DNA of 64,000 nucleotides from CAZKWG01 sp964615375 (GCA_964615375.1 CAZTOW010000043.1:1-64000), one strand, 5' to 3'; numbered from the stretch's first letter, positions 43,793 to 52,567 are shown. Made by a program: numbers and translations. Notes: generated from the letters alone by a model not told the origin.

Positions 43793-44251
43793 ATGTTTGC
43801 AGCAGAGAGACTGGTTCAGAAGATGTGTGTAGAGACACGGGCGGGGCGATCGTGGATACTGACGCTCTCGAAGGAACAGTCTCCAGCGTGGCTGGCATTC
43901 CACGGGCCGCAGGGGGCTGGCGGTGAGCCACCCGTGATCTCGGCCAGTGCGCCAAGGATCGAGCTGTGGCCAGCGGGCGGCGCGAACCGGCCCGTGGCAG
44001 CGTTGCCCATCGCCGCGAATCAGGACTTCCGAGGCGACCTGCATCGCCTGGGCCAGCGCAGGCTGGAGCCGTTCAACGGGTGGCTGTTGATGTTGGGCCT
44101 GATCCACGCCCTCGATGAGGCTGCCCGTGCTCGTCCGCGCATGCCCGTGGTCGGCGACGCGCTGACCGCTGCTGGGGCGCCCAACCTCGCTGACTGGGCC
44201 TCCGCGCTCACGTTGGCAGATTTTCAGTCTGCCCTCTTGCGTACCCGGTAG
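43793..44251 (+). CDS. hypothetical protein between regulator and recombinase
   Basis: A 152-residue cytoplasmic protein with a mixed beta/alpha pattern (SWILTLSKEQSPAWLAFHG, RIELWPAGGANRPVAALPI, FNGWLLMLGLIHALDEAARA, LADWASALTLADFQSALL). AGGAGG lies 8-13 bases before the ATG. It sits 44 bases after the XRE gene and 41 bases before the recombinase gene, all on the plus strand, so it may be a recombination-directionality factor or another accessory of the recombinase; that is inference from position only. No family is recognised. Confidence 0.55.
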   Translation: MFAAERLVQKMCVETRAGRSWILTLSKEQSPAWLAFHGPQGAGGEPPVISASAPRIELWPAGGANRPVAALPIAANQDFRGDLHRLGQRRLEPFNGWLLMLGLIHALDEAARARPRMPVVGDALTAAGAPNLADWASALTLADFQSALLRTR

Positions 44252-44292
44252 TGGTTATGTCAACTATACCCTGACCAATTCAGGAGTGCCCC

Positions 44293-46557
44293 ATGCCCAT
44301 GATCGGAGCCGCATACCTGCGGTGCAGCGACCCTCGTCAGGACAAGTCCATCGAGCAGCAGCGAGACGAGATCACCCGTCGAGCCCAGGCCGACGGTGTG
44401 ATCATCCCGCCGGAGAACTGGTTCATCGATGAAGGCCTGTCGGGCCGGACCGCGAAGAAGCGTAAGTCCTACCAGGATCTCCTCCGCGTTGCCGAGACCC
44501 AGCGCGACCTGCTCCAGGGCAGGTCAAAGCACAAGACACAGCGCATCGACCGGCTCTACGTCTGGGCCTTCAGCCGCATCGCCCGGAACATGTTCGACTG
44601 TCTACGCGCCCTCGCGACGCTGGACGAGGCCGACATCGACATCCTCTCGCTCACCGAACCGGATGCGGGCGACAAGTCCTTCCGCAAGCTGATCCGCCCG
44701 ATCCTGGCGTGGCTCGCCGAGCGCTACTCCGAGGAGCTGTCCCGCAACGTCCAGCGCGGCATGCGCTCCCAGGCCGAGCGCGGATTCTGGGTCTACGGCC
44801 ACGCGCCCTACGGCTACGAGGCCGTGCCCGGCGACGGCGGCTCCCGCCTCCAGGTCACCGACAAGACACGCGCCGCCTTCGAGACCGTCCAGCGGATCTT
44901 CGCCGAATACCTCGAAGGCCGCGACGGCTTCAAGCGCCTCGCGGAACGGCTCACCCTAGAGGGCGTCACCCCACCCAGCCGCGAGGACATCCCCCGCGAG
45001 CGCCTGCAACAGACCTGGAGGAGCAAGCACATCTCTCAGATCCTGAGCAGCCCCACCTACGCCGGTCACATCGTCTACGACGGCGAGATCGTCGGCCGCG
45101 ACGCGCACACTCCGGCCGTCTCTGACGAAGACTTCGCCCGCGCGGCGGCGATCCGCGCCCTCAAGGAGCGCCGCCTCAAGGAGGGCGAGACCGGCCACCA
45201 CCCGATCCGCCTCGGCGAGCGGGGCCTGCTCACCCCGTGGCTCCGCTGCGGCTCCTGCGGCGGCCGAATGAACGTCACCGTCGGCGGAAAGTCCGGAGGC
45301 GAGGACTACTATTACTACGTCTGCGGCACCCGCACCCAGAACCGGCTGGCCTGCACCGGACTCTCCATCCGCGTGGACCGCCTGGACCCGGCGGTGCTCA
45401 ACTACATCGAGACCCAGCTCCTGACCCCCGAGAACGTCCAGACCCTGATCGCCCAGGCCCTCCAGGATCTCTCGGTCGCCCCGGACGAGACCGCCGCCGA
45501 GCGCGCCGCCATCGAAGCCCAGATCGCCGACCTCGACCGCAAGATACGCCTCGTCGGCATGCAGGTCCTCGACGGCATCCTCGCCCCCGAAGACGCCCGA
45601 GCCCTCAACGCCCCGCTGATCGCCCAACGCGAGCACGCGAAGCTCCGCCTCGCGTCCCTCCCGTCCTCAGCCGCGCTCCCGGCCGCCGACACCATCGACG
45701 CCGAGACCTTCCGCGCCGCCATCCGCGAAGCCTGGAGCCAGCGCCCCATTGAATCCCGCCGCGAGGCCCTCGACCGCCTCCTCGACCAGATCACCCTCAC
45801 CCAAGGCGGCGCCCACATCGACTACCGATGCAAGGACGCCGACCCGCGGTTTCGTCACCAACCTCCCAACGGCCCCCCACTCGCCGCCCCGCACGAGGCT
45901 CGCTCCCAGCAGGGCCAGCGGCAGGCCCGCCCCGAGCTGCGTGTGCTGGTGCCACTCGCCCTGCTCGGCGGCCGCGAAGGGATCCTCCTCCGTGCGTCCG
46001 AGCGGCAGGCTGAGCCCGAGCCAGGCGCCGGCCACGAGCCGCTCACGTCGGCCATAGCGGCGCAGCGTGAGCTCCCCGTCGGCGGGCCCCAGCAGCGTCT
46101 CGTCGCGGTGATGGATGTCGTCGTAAGGCGGGTCGTAGGGCGCGCCGTCCAGCGTGGTGTAGGTGACGTCGAAGGCGCGCAGATCGAAGGGCAGCTCCAG
46201 CCCCACCTGCCAGCCGCCCCCCAGCCCCAGCCCGGCGCCGAGGCGCATGCGCAGCCAGCTCTGGTCGAGATCGTGCAGGTGGTCAGGGAGCTCCTGCGCG
46301 ACGCAGAGGATCGGGTCCACCTCCGGGCAGGCCGCGACGTGGCTGACCTCGGTGCCGGTCCAGGTGGCGCCCGCCTCGAGCCGCCATCTCCCCCGCTCCA
46401 GCGCGGGCGTCGTCCTGCTCCCTCCAACCTGGAGGTTCGGGTTGCTTCAACCGGGTCAGGCGAAGGCGTCTCGCCCGAGCAGCACCAGCAGCAGCGCCGC
46501 GCTCATCGCCGCTCCGACGCCGCGCGCAGGGCGGCCTCCAGGTCAGAGCCCTGGTAG
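44293..46557 (+). CDS. large serine recombinase (integrase) of the island
   Basis: The N-terminal resolvase domain starts MPMIGAAYLRCSDPRQDKSI, with the catalytic Ser12 in the RxSD motif. WAFSRIARNMFDCLRAL and ERYSEELSRNVQRGMRSQ are the other active-site helices. A Recombinase domain follows, then a zinc ribbon (about 318-350: LRCGSCGGRM ... YVCGTR ... ACTGLS) and a coiled coil (about 400-450). Family homology ends near residue 515. The frame then crosses the attachment core (codons 521-522) into antisense of the target gene and stops at 46557, giving 754 residues. In the circular element the same frame would continue at the left end and stop at 4167-4169, giving 562 residues. AGGAG precedes the ATG. 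It integrates and, with a helper, excises the island. Confidence 0.9.
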   Translation: MPMIGAAYLRCSDPRQDKSIEQQRDEITRRAQADGVIIPPENWFIDEGLSGRTAKKRKSYQDLLRVAETQRDLLQGRSKHKTQRIDRLYVWAFSRIARNMFDCLRALATLDEADIDILSLTEPDAGDKSFRKLIRPILAWLAERYSEELSRNVQRGMRSQAERGFWVYGHAPYGYEAVPGDGGSRLQVTDKTRAAFETVQRIFAEYLEGRDGFKRLAERLTLEGVTPPSREDIPRERLQQTWRSKHISQILSSPTYAGHIVYDGEIVGRDAHTPAVSDEDFARAAAIRALKERRLKEGETGHHPIRLGERGLLTPWLRCGSCGGRMNVTVGGKSGGEDYYYYVCGTRTQNRLACTGLSIRVDRLDPAVLNYIETQLLTPENVQTLIAQALQDLSVAPDETAAERAAIEAQIADLDRKIRLVGMQVLDGILAPEDARALNAPLIAQREHAKLRLASLPSSAALPAADTIDAETFRAAIREAWSQRPIESRREALDRLLDQITLTQGGAHIDYRCKDADPRFRHQPPNGPPLAAPHEARSQQGQRQARPELRVLVPLALLGGREGILLRASERQAEPEPGAGHEPLTSAIAAQRELPVGGPQQRLVAVMDVVVRRVVGRAVQRGVGDVEGAQIEGQLQPHLPAAPQPQPGAEAHAQPALVEIVQVVRELLRDAEDRVHLRAGRDVADLGAGPGGARLEPPSPPLQRGRRPAPSNLEVRVASTGSGEGVSPEQHQQQRRAHRRSDAARRAASRSEPW
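45845..45858. other. right attachment site (inner arm plus core)
   Basis: cgcggtttcg (45845-45854) is the exact reverse complement of the left inner arm (4050-4059) and is directly followed by the shared core tcac (45855-45858). Beyond the core the sequence is chromosomal and continues the interrupted gene. The site lies inside the recombinase reading frame. Confidence 0.8.
45855..46506 (-). pseudogene. 5' half of the outer-membrane beta-barrel-type gene split by the island
   Basis: The ATG at 46506 overlaps the stop of the HMA-thioredoxin gene (ATGA) and encodes a signal-peptide-like MSAALLLVLLGRDAFA. In the same frame two TGA codons follow (46456-46458 and 46447-46449). After these the frame continues with barrel-like strands: WRLEAGATWTGTEVS, WLRMRLGAGLGLGGGWQVGL, ERLVAGAWLGLSLPLG, QHTQLGAGLPLALLGASLV. 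It ends at the attachment core. The frame is continued exactly by 4046-3585. So the gene is broken twice: by the island and by two stop codons behind the signal peptide. The stops may be decay after the insertion, or an error in the sequence. The missing link explains why no complete gene is seen on either side. Confidence 0.75.
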
Positions 46558-47171
46558 AGGGTGCGCCCCTTCGCGCTCTTCACGACGAAGTGCGGCAGCC
46601 CCTCGGCGAAGCGGAGGTGCTGCTCGGCCGCGGGCAGGGCGAAGGAGACGTTGGCGTCCGCGCCCTCCAGCTCGACCACGCGCACGGCGAGGCCGGGATC
46701 GGCCGCGAGCGCCTGCTTCAGCCGCTCGGCGCCCGTCCAGCAGGGGGCGCACCAGGGGGCGCCGAAGTCGAACAGCGTGACCTTGCCCGCCGAGAGGTGA
46801 TCCTCGAGCGAGACCGCCTCACCGCGCGAGATCACCCGCGCGTCGAGCCCGCCGGTGTCCTCCCAGGGGGAGCGCGGGCGCGCCGCGGACTCCGGGCAGC
46901 GCTCCGCCGACGTGGACGCGCGGATCGCGTAGCCGCCGGGCGCGAGCGCCGCCTGCAGGGCCGCCTCGTCCGCGGGGGCGCTCAGGTCCACGCAGGCGCG
47001 ACCCGTCAGCGGGTCGGCCGTGACCGCGCGCACGAAAGGCAGGGCAGCGAGCGCGTTCCGGACGTTGTCCGCGCAGCATGCGTCGCCCATGCCCGCCACG
47101 TCGAGCACGAGCACGCTGGCCCGAGCGGAGGAGATCGCGAGGAGGAGGTGCAGGGTGAGGAGCGTCACCAC
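46503..47171 (-). CDS. HMA-like domain fused to a thioredoxin domain, exported
   Basis: A 222-residue protein. The start VVTLLTLHLLLAISSARA is a short signal peptide. Residues about 20-85 resemble a heavy-metal-associated domain (SVLVLDVAGMGDACCADNVR, AVTADPLTGRACVDL), with Cys-Cys in place of the usual CxxC. From about residue 115 there is a thioredoxin fold with KVTLFDFGAPWCAPCWTGAE, a WCxxC active site, and the cis-Pro region EGLPHFVVKSAKG. It probably handles disulfides or metal at the periplasmic side. It forms an operon with the disrupted barrel gene (ATGA overlap). The GTG start at 47171 (or 47168) is chosen because the signal begins there. Confidence 0.7.
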   Translation of the reverse strand: MVTLLTLHLLLAISSARASVLVLDVAGMGDACCADNVRNALAALPFVRAVTADPLTGRACVDLSAPADEAALQAALAPGGYAIRASTSAERCPESAARPRSPWEDTGGLDARVISRGEAVSLEDHLSAGKVTLFDFGAPWCAPCWTGAERLKQALAADPGLAVRVVELEGADANVSFALPAAEQHLRFAEGLPHFVVKSAKGRTLYQGSDLEAALRAASERR

Positions 47172-47262
47172 CTGACCATAGCCCGATGGGCAGGGCCTCG
47201 CGAGGTGCGGACGCGCCCGCGCGCCGTTGACCTCGCGCCCCGCCCCGCGGCATCCTGGCGCC

Positions 47263-48588
47263 ATGACCCTCCTGCTCCTGCTCCTGGCCTGCGCCGACCC
47301 GCCCGCCGAGACCGCCGCGCCCGCCGCGGACACGGGGCCCGTGGATCGCGACTGCGACGGCGTCCCCGCCGACCAGGACTGCGACGACCTGGACGACGAT
47401 CGCGGCCTGGCGCCGACCTTCTACGCGGACGCGGACGGTGACGGCTTCGGCGACCCGTCCGCGCCCCTGAGCGCCTGCGAGCGCCCCGAGGGCGCCGTGC
47501 GCGACGCCACGGACTGCGACGACGCCGATCCGGCCAGCAGCCCGGAGGGCGTGGAGCGCTGCGGGGGCGGCGACGAGGACTGCGACGGGCGGGTGGACGA
47601 GGACGACGACTCGCTGTCCGACGCCGTCGCGCTGTGGGTGGACGCGGACGGCGACGGCTACGGGGGCGAGGAGGCGGTGGAGGGCTGCCCCGGCGAGGGC
47701 CTCTCGACAGAATCTGGAGACTGCGACGACGCCGACCCGGCGCGCCTCCCCGGCGAGGGCTGCCGACCCGAGTCCGACTGCGCGCACGCCGATGTGGACA
47801 CACTGGCCGCGGTGGCCAACCTGAGCATCTCCGACATCCTCATCGATGACGACTGCAACACCTGGCTCCCCAACGTGGTGACCTACGACAGCGTCCAGGT
47901 GATCCACCCGAGCGGCGTTCAACTGGCCGAGTTCGACACCTGGGACGTCTGGTGCGACCTGCCCGCCATCGCCATGGACCCGGACGACGGCGACGTGTGG
48001 ATCATGGGCACGGACAACACCTACGCCATCGTCGGCCGGATCGGAGAGGACGCCGTGGAGCACGTCGCCGACGGCGTGTTCACCCGCGGCACGAGCTGGA
48101 TCGGCACCTACATGAACTGGGTTGCCCAGAGCATCGCCTCCGACGGCACCTGCCTCTGGGTTCCCAACTTCGCCGGGAACGGCAGTGTCGTGTGCGTGCT
48201 GGAGGACGGTTCCCAGTCCACGCTGCTCACGCTGGAGGAGCGCGTAGAGACGGTGGCGATCGACCCCGACGGCGCGCTCTGGGCCAGCTCGGGCGCGAGC
48301 GTCTACCGTCTCGACACCAGCGCGGGCGAGGCCGAGCGCGTGTGGACCTTCGAGGCCAACGTGCTGGACATGGTCTTCGACTACGACGGCAGCGCCTATG
48401 TCGAGACGACCGGCGACCAGCTCCTGCACGCCCAGACGGACGGGAGCTACACCGTCTTCGCCTCCGTGAGCTACGACGGGAAGCTGGCGATCAGCCCGGA
48501 CGGCTGGCTGGTCCGCGTCATGCCCTACTGGGACGGCGGGCTCGCCGACGTCGCCAGCCGCTGGGAGGAGTGGCCCCTCGATGACTGA
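47263..48588 (+). CDS. lipoprotein with DCDD metal-binding repeats and a propeller-like C-terminal domain
   Basis: A 441-residue lipoprotein (MTLLLLLLAC, lipobox Cys10). Residues about 25-160 have three repeats of the type DCDGVPADQDCDD, YADADGDGFGDP and DCDDADP, the 'putative metal-binding motif' expected to bind calcium. The C-terminal 270 residues contain repeated short beta units with DPDDGDVWIMG, SDGTCLWVPNF and DPDGALWASSGASVYRLD, as in NHL or lactonase-type propellers. It is probably on the cell surface. The next gene starts inside its last codons. The island's exosortase substrate at 14091 has the same repeat type but a sorting tail that this protein lacks. Confidence 0.75.
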   Translation: MTLLLLLLACADPPAETAAPAADTGPVDRDCDGVPADQDCDDLDDDRGLAPTFYADADGDGFGDPSAPLSACERPEGAVRDATDCDDADPASSPEGVERCGGGDEDCDGRVDEDDDSLSDAVALWVDADGDGYGGEEAVEGCPGEGLSTESGDCDDADPARLPGEGCRPESDCAHADVDTLAAVANLSISDILIDDDCNTWLPNVVTYDSVQVIHPSGVQLAEFDTWDVWCDLPAIAMDPDDGDVWIMGTDNTYAIVGRIGEDAVEHVADGVFTRGTSWIGTYMNWVAQSIASDGTCLWVPNFAGNGSVVCVLEDGSQSTLLTLEERVETVAIDPDGALWASSGASVYRLDTSAGEAERVWTFEANVLDMVFDYDGSAYVETTGDQLLHAQTDGSYTVFASVSYDGKLAISPDGWLVRVMPYWDGGLADVASRWEEWPLDD

Positions 48589-50053
48589 GAAGCTCTCCCT
48601 GCTCCTCCTGGTCGCCTGCGCGGGCGACAAGGACACCGGCGCGCCGCGCGAGACCGGCGCCGAGCCCGGCTGTTACGACGACGGCGACACGGCCAACCCG
48701 GACACGGCCCCGCCCGAGGAGACGGGCGAGCCTGGCGAGACGGGCGACTCGGGCGAGACGGGGACCCCGGCCTCCACCGGGCTCAGCCTGCTCGACCCCG
48801 CCGACGGCGACGCCTGGGCCATCGGCAGCACCCACGTCCTCACCTGGACCCGCGCCGCGCCGACCGACGAGGAGGACGCCGAACGCTGGCCCGTCGTGAG
48901 CCTGGAGTGGAGCCTGGACGGCGGCGAGACCTGGACCGCCCTGGAGGGCGAGGACGGCGCGTCCGGGCTCGCCGCGCTCTCACCCTACGACGAGGAGAGC
49001 ACGTTCCGTTGGGAGCTCCCCGACGTGCCCGCCTCGGAGCTGCTCCTCCGCGTGCGCGACTACGACGACGAGACCGTCGCCGCCACCGCGACCGTACAGA
49101 TCCTGCCCTCCCAGGAGAAGACCTACGTGTGGGAGGAGGTGACCAGCAGCGCCGGCTTCGCCGCCCGGGACGGCGCGGGCGCCCTGGTCTTCGACGACCG
49201 CATGTGGCTGCTCGGCGGCTGGAACCCCTCCGATCGGGTCAACTTCCCCGAGATCTGCAACAGCGAGGTCTGGGCCAGCTCGGACGGCCTCACTTGGACG
49301 GAGGAGGTGGCCGAGGCCCCCTGGGAGGGCCGACACACGGCCGGCTACGCCGTGTTTCAGGGTACCATGTGGGTGCTGGGCGGCGACCCCATCCAGGGCT
49401 ACTACCAGCCGGACGCCTGGTCGAGCGAGGACGGGATCACCTGGACCGAGCAGGTGAGCGACCTGCCCTGGGGCCAGCGCGTGCTGCACCACACCGTCGT
49501 GCTGGACGACCGTCTCTACGTCATGGGCGGGCAGACCCTGCCTCAGTTCACCACCGAGGACGAGGAGAGCGCCTTCTACAACGACGTGTGGGCGTCTGAC
49601 GACGGGATCAGCTGGACGCGGATCCTGGAGGAGGCGCCCTGGGCGCCGCGCGGCATGATCGGCGGCAGCGCCGTGCTGAACGGGCAGATCTTCCTGCTGG
49701 GCGGTGGGACCTATGACACGCCGGATCAGCCCACCCGGAACTACTACAACGACGTCTGGACCACCTCCGACGGCCTGAGCTGGACCCAGCAGGTCTGGCA
49801 CGCGCCCTGGGCGCCGCGGCAGTACCACGACGTCGCCAGCTACGACGACCGGGTCTGGGTGCTGGAGGGCTATGACGGCACCGGCAACCGCTCCGACGTC
49901 TGGTACAGCGCCGACGGCGAGAGCTGGTACGAGGTGCCCGACACCCCCTGGCCCGCGCGCCACGCCAGCAGCCTCTTCGTCCACGACGGCTCGCTGTGGG
50001 TGGTGGCGGGCAACAACATGACGCCGGACGTCTGGCGCCTCTCGCCGGGTTGA
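48581..50053 (+). CDS. Kelch-type beta-propeller lipoprotein
   Basis: A 490-residue lipoprotein (MTEKLSLLLLVAC, Cys13) with an acidic ETG-rich linker (EETGEPGETGDSGETG). A fibronectin-like or Ig-like unit follows at about residues 70-175 (LEWSLDGGETWTAL, LLRVRDYDDETVAATATV), then five or more Kelch-like repeats with the alternating units DDRMWLLGGWN, NSEVWASSDGLTWTE and NDVWASDDGISWTR. Such propellers usually bind proteins or sugars on the surface. It overlaps the upstream lipoprotein gene by 8 bases, so the two are translationally coupled and probably act together. Confidence 0.8.
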   Translation: MTEKLSLLLLVACAGDKDTGAPRETGAEPGCYDDGDTANPDTAPPEETGEPGETGDSGETGTPASTGLSLLDPADGDAWAIGSTHVLTWTRAAPTDEEDAERWPVVSLEWSLDGGETWTALEGEDGASGLAALSPYDEESTFRWELPDVPASELLLRVRDYDDETVAATATVQILPSQEKTYVWEEVTSSAGFAARDGAGALVFDDRMWLLGGWNPSDRVNFPEICNSEVWASSDGLTWTEEVAEAPWEGRHTAGYAVFQGTMWVLGGDPIQGYYQPDAWSSEDGITWTEQVSDLPWGQRVLHHTVVLDDRLYVMGGQTLPQFTTEDEESAFYNDVWASDDGISWTRILEEAPWAPRGMIGGSAVLNGQIFLLGGGTYDTPDQPTRNYYNDVWTTSDGLSWTQQVWHAPWAPRQYHDVASYDDRVWVLEGYDGTGNRSDVWYSADGESWYEVPDTPWPARHASSLFVHDGSLWVVAGNNMTPDVWRLSPG

Positions 50054-50096
50054 CGAGCCGCACCTCGCCGCGTGACGTTGACCGGAGGAGGTGAGG

Positions 50097-51530
50097 ATGC
50101 GCGAGCAGCTCTACATCGGCGGCGCCTGGGTGCCGGCCAGCGGCGGCGGGCGTTGGGAGCTGGTGAACCCGGCGACCGAGGAGCTGATCGAGGAGGTGCC
50201 CTACGGCGACGCCTCCGACGCGCGGCTGGCCATCGACGCCGCGGCCGAGGCCTTCCCCGCCTGGTCGCGACGGACGGCCTACGATCGCGCCGCCATCCTG
50301 GATCGGGCGGCGGACCTGATCACCCAGAGGCTAGATCAGCTAGCCCAGCGCACGTCGGAGGAGTCGGGCAAGCCGCTGGCCCAGGCCCGCGGCGAGTGGG
50401 CGGGCGCGCCGAACTACCTGCGCGTCGCCGCCGAGGAGGCGCGGCGGCTGGGCGGGCGCTGGATCCCGGCCCGTGTGCCGGGGCGCCGCATCGACGTCAC
50501 CTACGCGCCGCTGGGCGTGGTGGGCGTGATCACGGCCTGGAACTTCCCGGTCTACAACCCGAACCGCACGGTGGCCTCGGCCCTGGCGGCGGGCTGCACC
50601 GTCGTCCTGCGCCCGTCCGAGTACACGCCGCGCACCGCGCTGGACTACGCGCGGATCTTCGCCGACGCGGGCCTGCCGCCGGGCGTGCTCAACGTGATCA
50701 GCGGCGACCCGCACGGCATGGGCCAGGCCATGCTCGACGACCCCCGCGTGCGAAAGATGGCGTTCACCGGCTCGACCCGCGTGGGCAAGCTGCTGATGGA
50801 CGGGGCCAGCCGCACGGTCAAGCGGCTCGCGCTGGAGCTGGGCGGCAACGCGCCGGTGATCGTCTTCCCCGACGTCGATGTGGAGGCGGTGGCCCGCGCC
50901 GGGCTCGTCGCCAAGACCCGCAACGGCGGCCAGGTCTGCATCGCCCCGCAGCGCTTCTACGTGCACCGCTCCGTGGTGGACCGCTTCGCCGCGGCGGCCA
51001 CGGCGGCGGCCCAGCGCGAGGTGATGGGGGACCCGCTCGACCCGCGCACCACCATCGGGCCGATGATCAACCGCGCCCAGCGCGAGCGGATCGGGCGGAT
51101 CGTGGACGCGACCCTGTCCGCGGGGGCCCGCGCGCTCACCGGCGCGTCCATGCCCGCGCGAAAGGGCTGGTTCTACGAGCCCACCGTGCTCACCGACGTG
51201 CCCGCGGACAGCCCCGCCCTCTGCGAGGAGATCTTCGGGCCGGTCCTGCCCATTGTGCCTTTCGACAGCACCGACGAGGTGGTGCGACAGGCCAACAGCA
51301 CCGAATATGGGTTGGCCGCGTACCTGTTCACCCGCGACCTGAACACGGCCCTGCGCGTCAGCGAGTCGCTGGAGTTCGGCATGGTCGGCGTCAACGACTG
51401 GTACCCGGTGACCGCCGAGGCGCCCTTTGGCGGCGTGAAGCAGTCCGGGCTCGGGCGCGAGAGCGGGCTGGAGGGCGTGCTGGAGTACGTGGACGCTCGG
51501 ACGCGGTATTTCGGCGGGCTGGGGTCCTGA
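50097..51530 (+). CDS. NAD(P)-dependent aldehyde dehydrogenase
   Basis: A 477-residue enzyme of the aldehyde dehydrogenase superfamily: VITAWNFPVYNPNRTVASAL (Asn149 at the oxyanion hole), MAFTGSTRVGKLLM (cofactor loop), RLALELGGNAPVIVF (general base Glu247), NGGQVCIAPQRFYV (nucleophile Cys281) and EEIFGPVLPIVPF. It belongs to the succinate-semialdehyde/lactaldehyde type, but the substrate cannot be told from sequence. ATG 50097 is preferred over GTG 50091 because GGAGGAGGTGAGG lies immediately before it. It stands between unrelated lipoprotein and membrane-protein genes, so no pathway is apparent. Confidence 0.92.
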   Translation: MREQLYIGGAWVPASGGGRWELVNPATEELIEEVPYGDASDARLAIDAAAEAFPAWSRRTAYDRAAILDRAADLITQRLDQLAQRTSEESGKPLAQARGEWAGAPNYLRVAAEEARRLGGRWIPARVPGRRIDVTYAPLGVVGVITAWNFPVYNPNRTVASALAAGCTVVLRPSEYTPRTALDYARIFADAGLPPGVLNVISGDPHGMGQAMLDDPRVRKMAFTGSTRVGKLLMDGASRTVKRLALELGGNAPVIVFPDVDVEAVARAGLVAKTRNGGQVCIAPQRFYVHRSVVDRFAAAATAAAQREVMGDPLDPRTTIGPMINRAQRERIGRIVDATLSAGARALTGASMPARKGWFYEPTVLTDVPADSPALCEEIFGPVLPIVPFDSTDEVVRQANSTEYGLAAYLFTRDLNTALRVSESLEFGMVGVNDWYPVTAEAPFGGVKQSGLGRESGLEGVLEYVDARTRYFGGLGS

Positions 51531-51571
51531 AGCGCTCCTCCGAGAGGGCGCCCCTGTGCTACCCTCCCGGG

Positions 51572-52567
51572 ATGACCGCTCCTGAGCGCCTGCCCCCCTA
51601 TTCGCTCCGCCACCCGACCTGGGCGGTCCCGGCGCTCTCCCTGTGGGCGCTCGCGGCGCTGGCCTCGAGGGTGCACGCCCTCATGGATCCGCTGACCGCG
51701 AGGATCTCCTTCCAGGTCAGCCCGCTCGAGGACCTGGTGGAGGTCGCCCGCGTGAGCGTCGCGGTTCGCGCCTGGGGCCTCAGCTATATCGCGACGGCCC
51801 TGGCATGCTGCGGGGCGATGGCGATCGGCGTCAGGATGACCCTGCGCCTGAGCGCCGCGGCGGATCGGGACGCCCGCCGACACCGCATCGCGGGGCGCAC
51901 GCTGGTCGCCCTCGTCCTCGTGGCGATGCTGGTGGGCGGGCTGGTGGACCGGTACGTTCAGGTCCCCCCACCTTACTGGGACTGGCTGCAGCGGGATGGG
52001 GCCGACGCGGTCCTCTCGAGGCCCATCCACGACGTGCTGTACGCCCTCAGCGCGCTCATCGCGGGGGGGATGGGCTCGCTGTTCGCGGCCTCGACCGTGC
52101 TGATCGCGCGGGTGGAGGAGGCGATGGCGTCGGCCGATCCGCGGGCGGCCCTGCAGCGTTTTCGAGACCAGCTCCTCGTGCTGGTGTCTGCCGGGGCCTT
52201 GGGGACCTCGCTGGCGGTCCTGCACTTCGCGACCTCTCACCGCCTGCCCGCGGCGGCGCTGGTCGCGCCGACCGAGGAGCTCCGCCAGGCGCAGGCGGCG
52301 GCGCTCGACCGGATCGCGGCCTTCGAGGCGCTGTACTGGGGAGGCTCCTACACGGTGGGCCTCGCCCTGCTCTACCTCGTGCCCACCGCCGTCATCGTTG
52401 GCGCGATGGCGAAGCTGGAGGCCGACGAGAAGGACCCGACCCCCGAGCCCGCCACCATCCGAAGCTGGTCGGAGGTCCTCGGCCCCGCCCTCCGCGCCGC
52501 GGCCGTGCTGGCGCCGCTGGCGACCGGCACGGTGGCGCCGCTGCTGAGCGGGCTGTTCCCGAGCTGA
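51572..52567 (+). CDS. multi-pass membrane protein of unknown function
   Basis: A 331-residue polytopic membrane protein. Hydrophobic segments appear around residues 16-33 (WAVPALSLWALAALASRV), 70-90 (LSYIATALACCGAMAIGV), 111-127 (TLVALVLVAMLVGGLV), 155-175 (LYALSALIAGGMGSLFAAST), 200-220, 258-275 (SYTVGLALLYLVPTAVIVGA) and near the C-terminus. No transporter or enzyme motif is visible. The start ATG at 51572 is the first in a coding-like frame, 41 bases after the dehydrogenase stop. Co-transcription with the dehydrogenase is possible. Confidence 0.7.
   Translation: MTAPERLPPYSLRHPTWAVPALSLWALAALASRVHALMDPLTARISFQVSPLEDLVEVARVSVAVRAWGLSYIATALACCGAMAIGVRMTLRLSAAADRDARRHRIAGRTLVALVLVAMLVGGLVDRYVQVPPPYWDWLQRDGADAVLSRPIHDVLYALSALIAGGMGSLFAASTVLIARVEEAMASADPRAALQRFRDQLLVLVSAGALGTSLAVLHFATSHRLPAAALVAPTEELRQAQAAALDRIAAFEALYWGGSYTVGLALLYLVPTAVIVGAMAKLEADEKDPTPEPATIRSWSEVLGPALRAAAVLAPLATGTVAPLLSGLFPS

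Noticed and set aside
46447..46458. Selenocysteine or other recoding of the two TGA codons
   Set aside because: Two TGAs within four codons directly behind a signal peptide, with no visible downstream recoding hairpin, fit decay or error better.
45859..46557. C-terminal 230 residues of the recombinase frame as a genuine domain
   Set aside because: They are antisense to the interrupted barrel gene and lie outside the island; serine recombinase homology ends before the core.
46819..48636. Minus-strand frame of 605 codons across the HMA-thioredoxin and lipoprotein genes
   Set aside because: It is antisense to a lipoprotein with DCDD repeats, and its Val/Gly/Ala-rich product is typical of such shadows.
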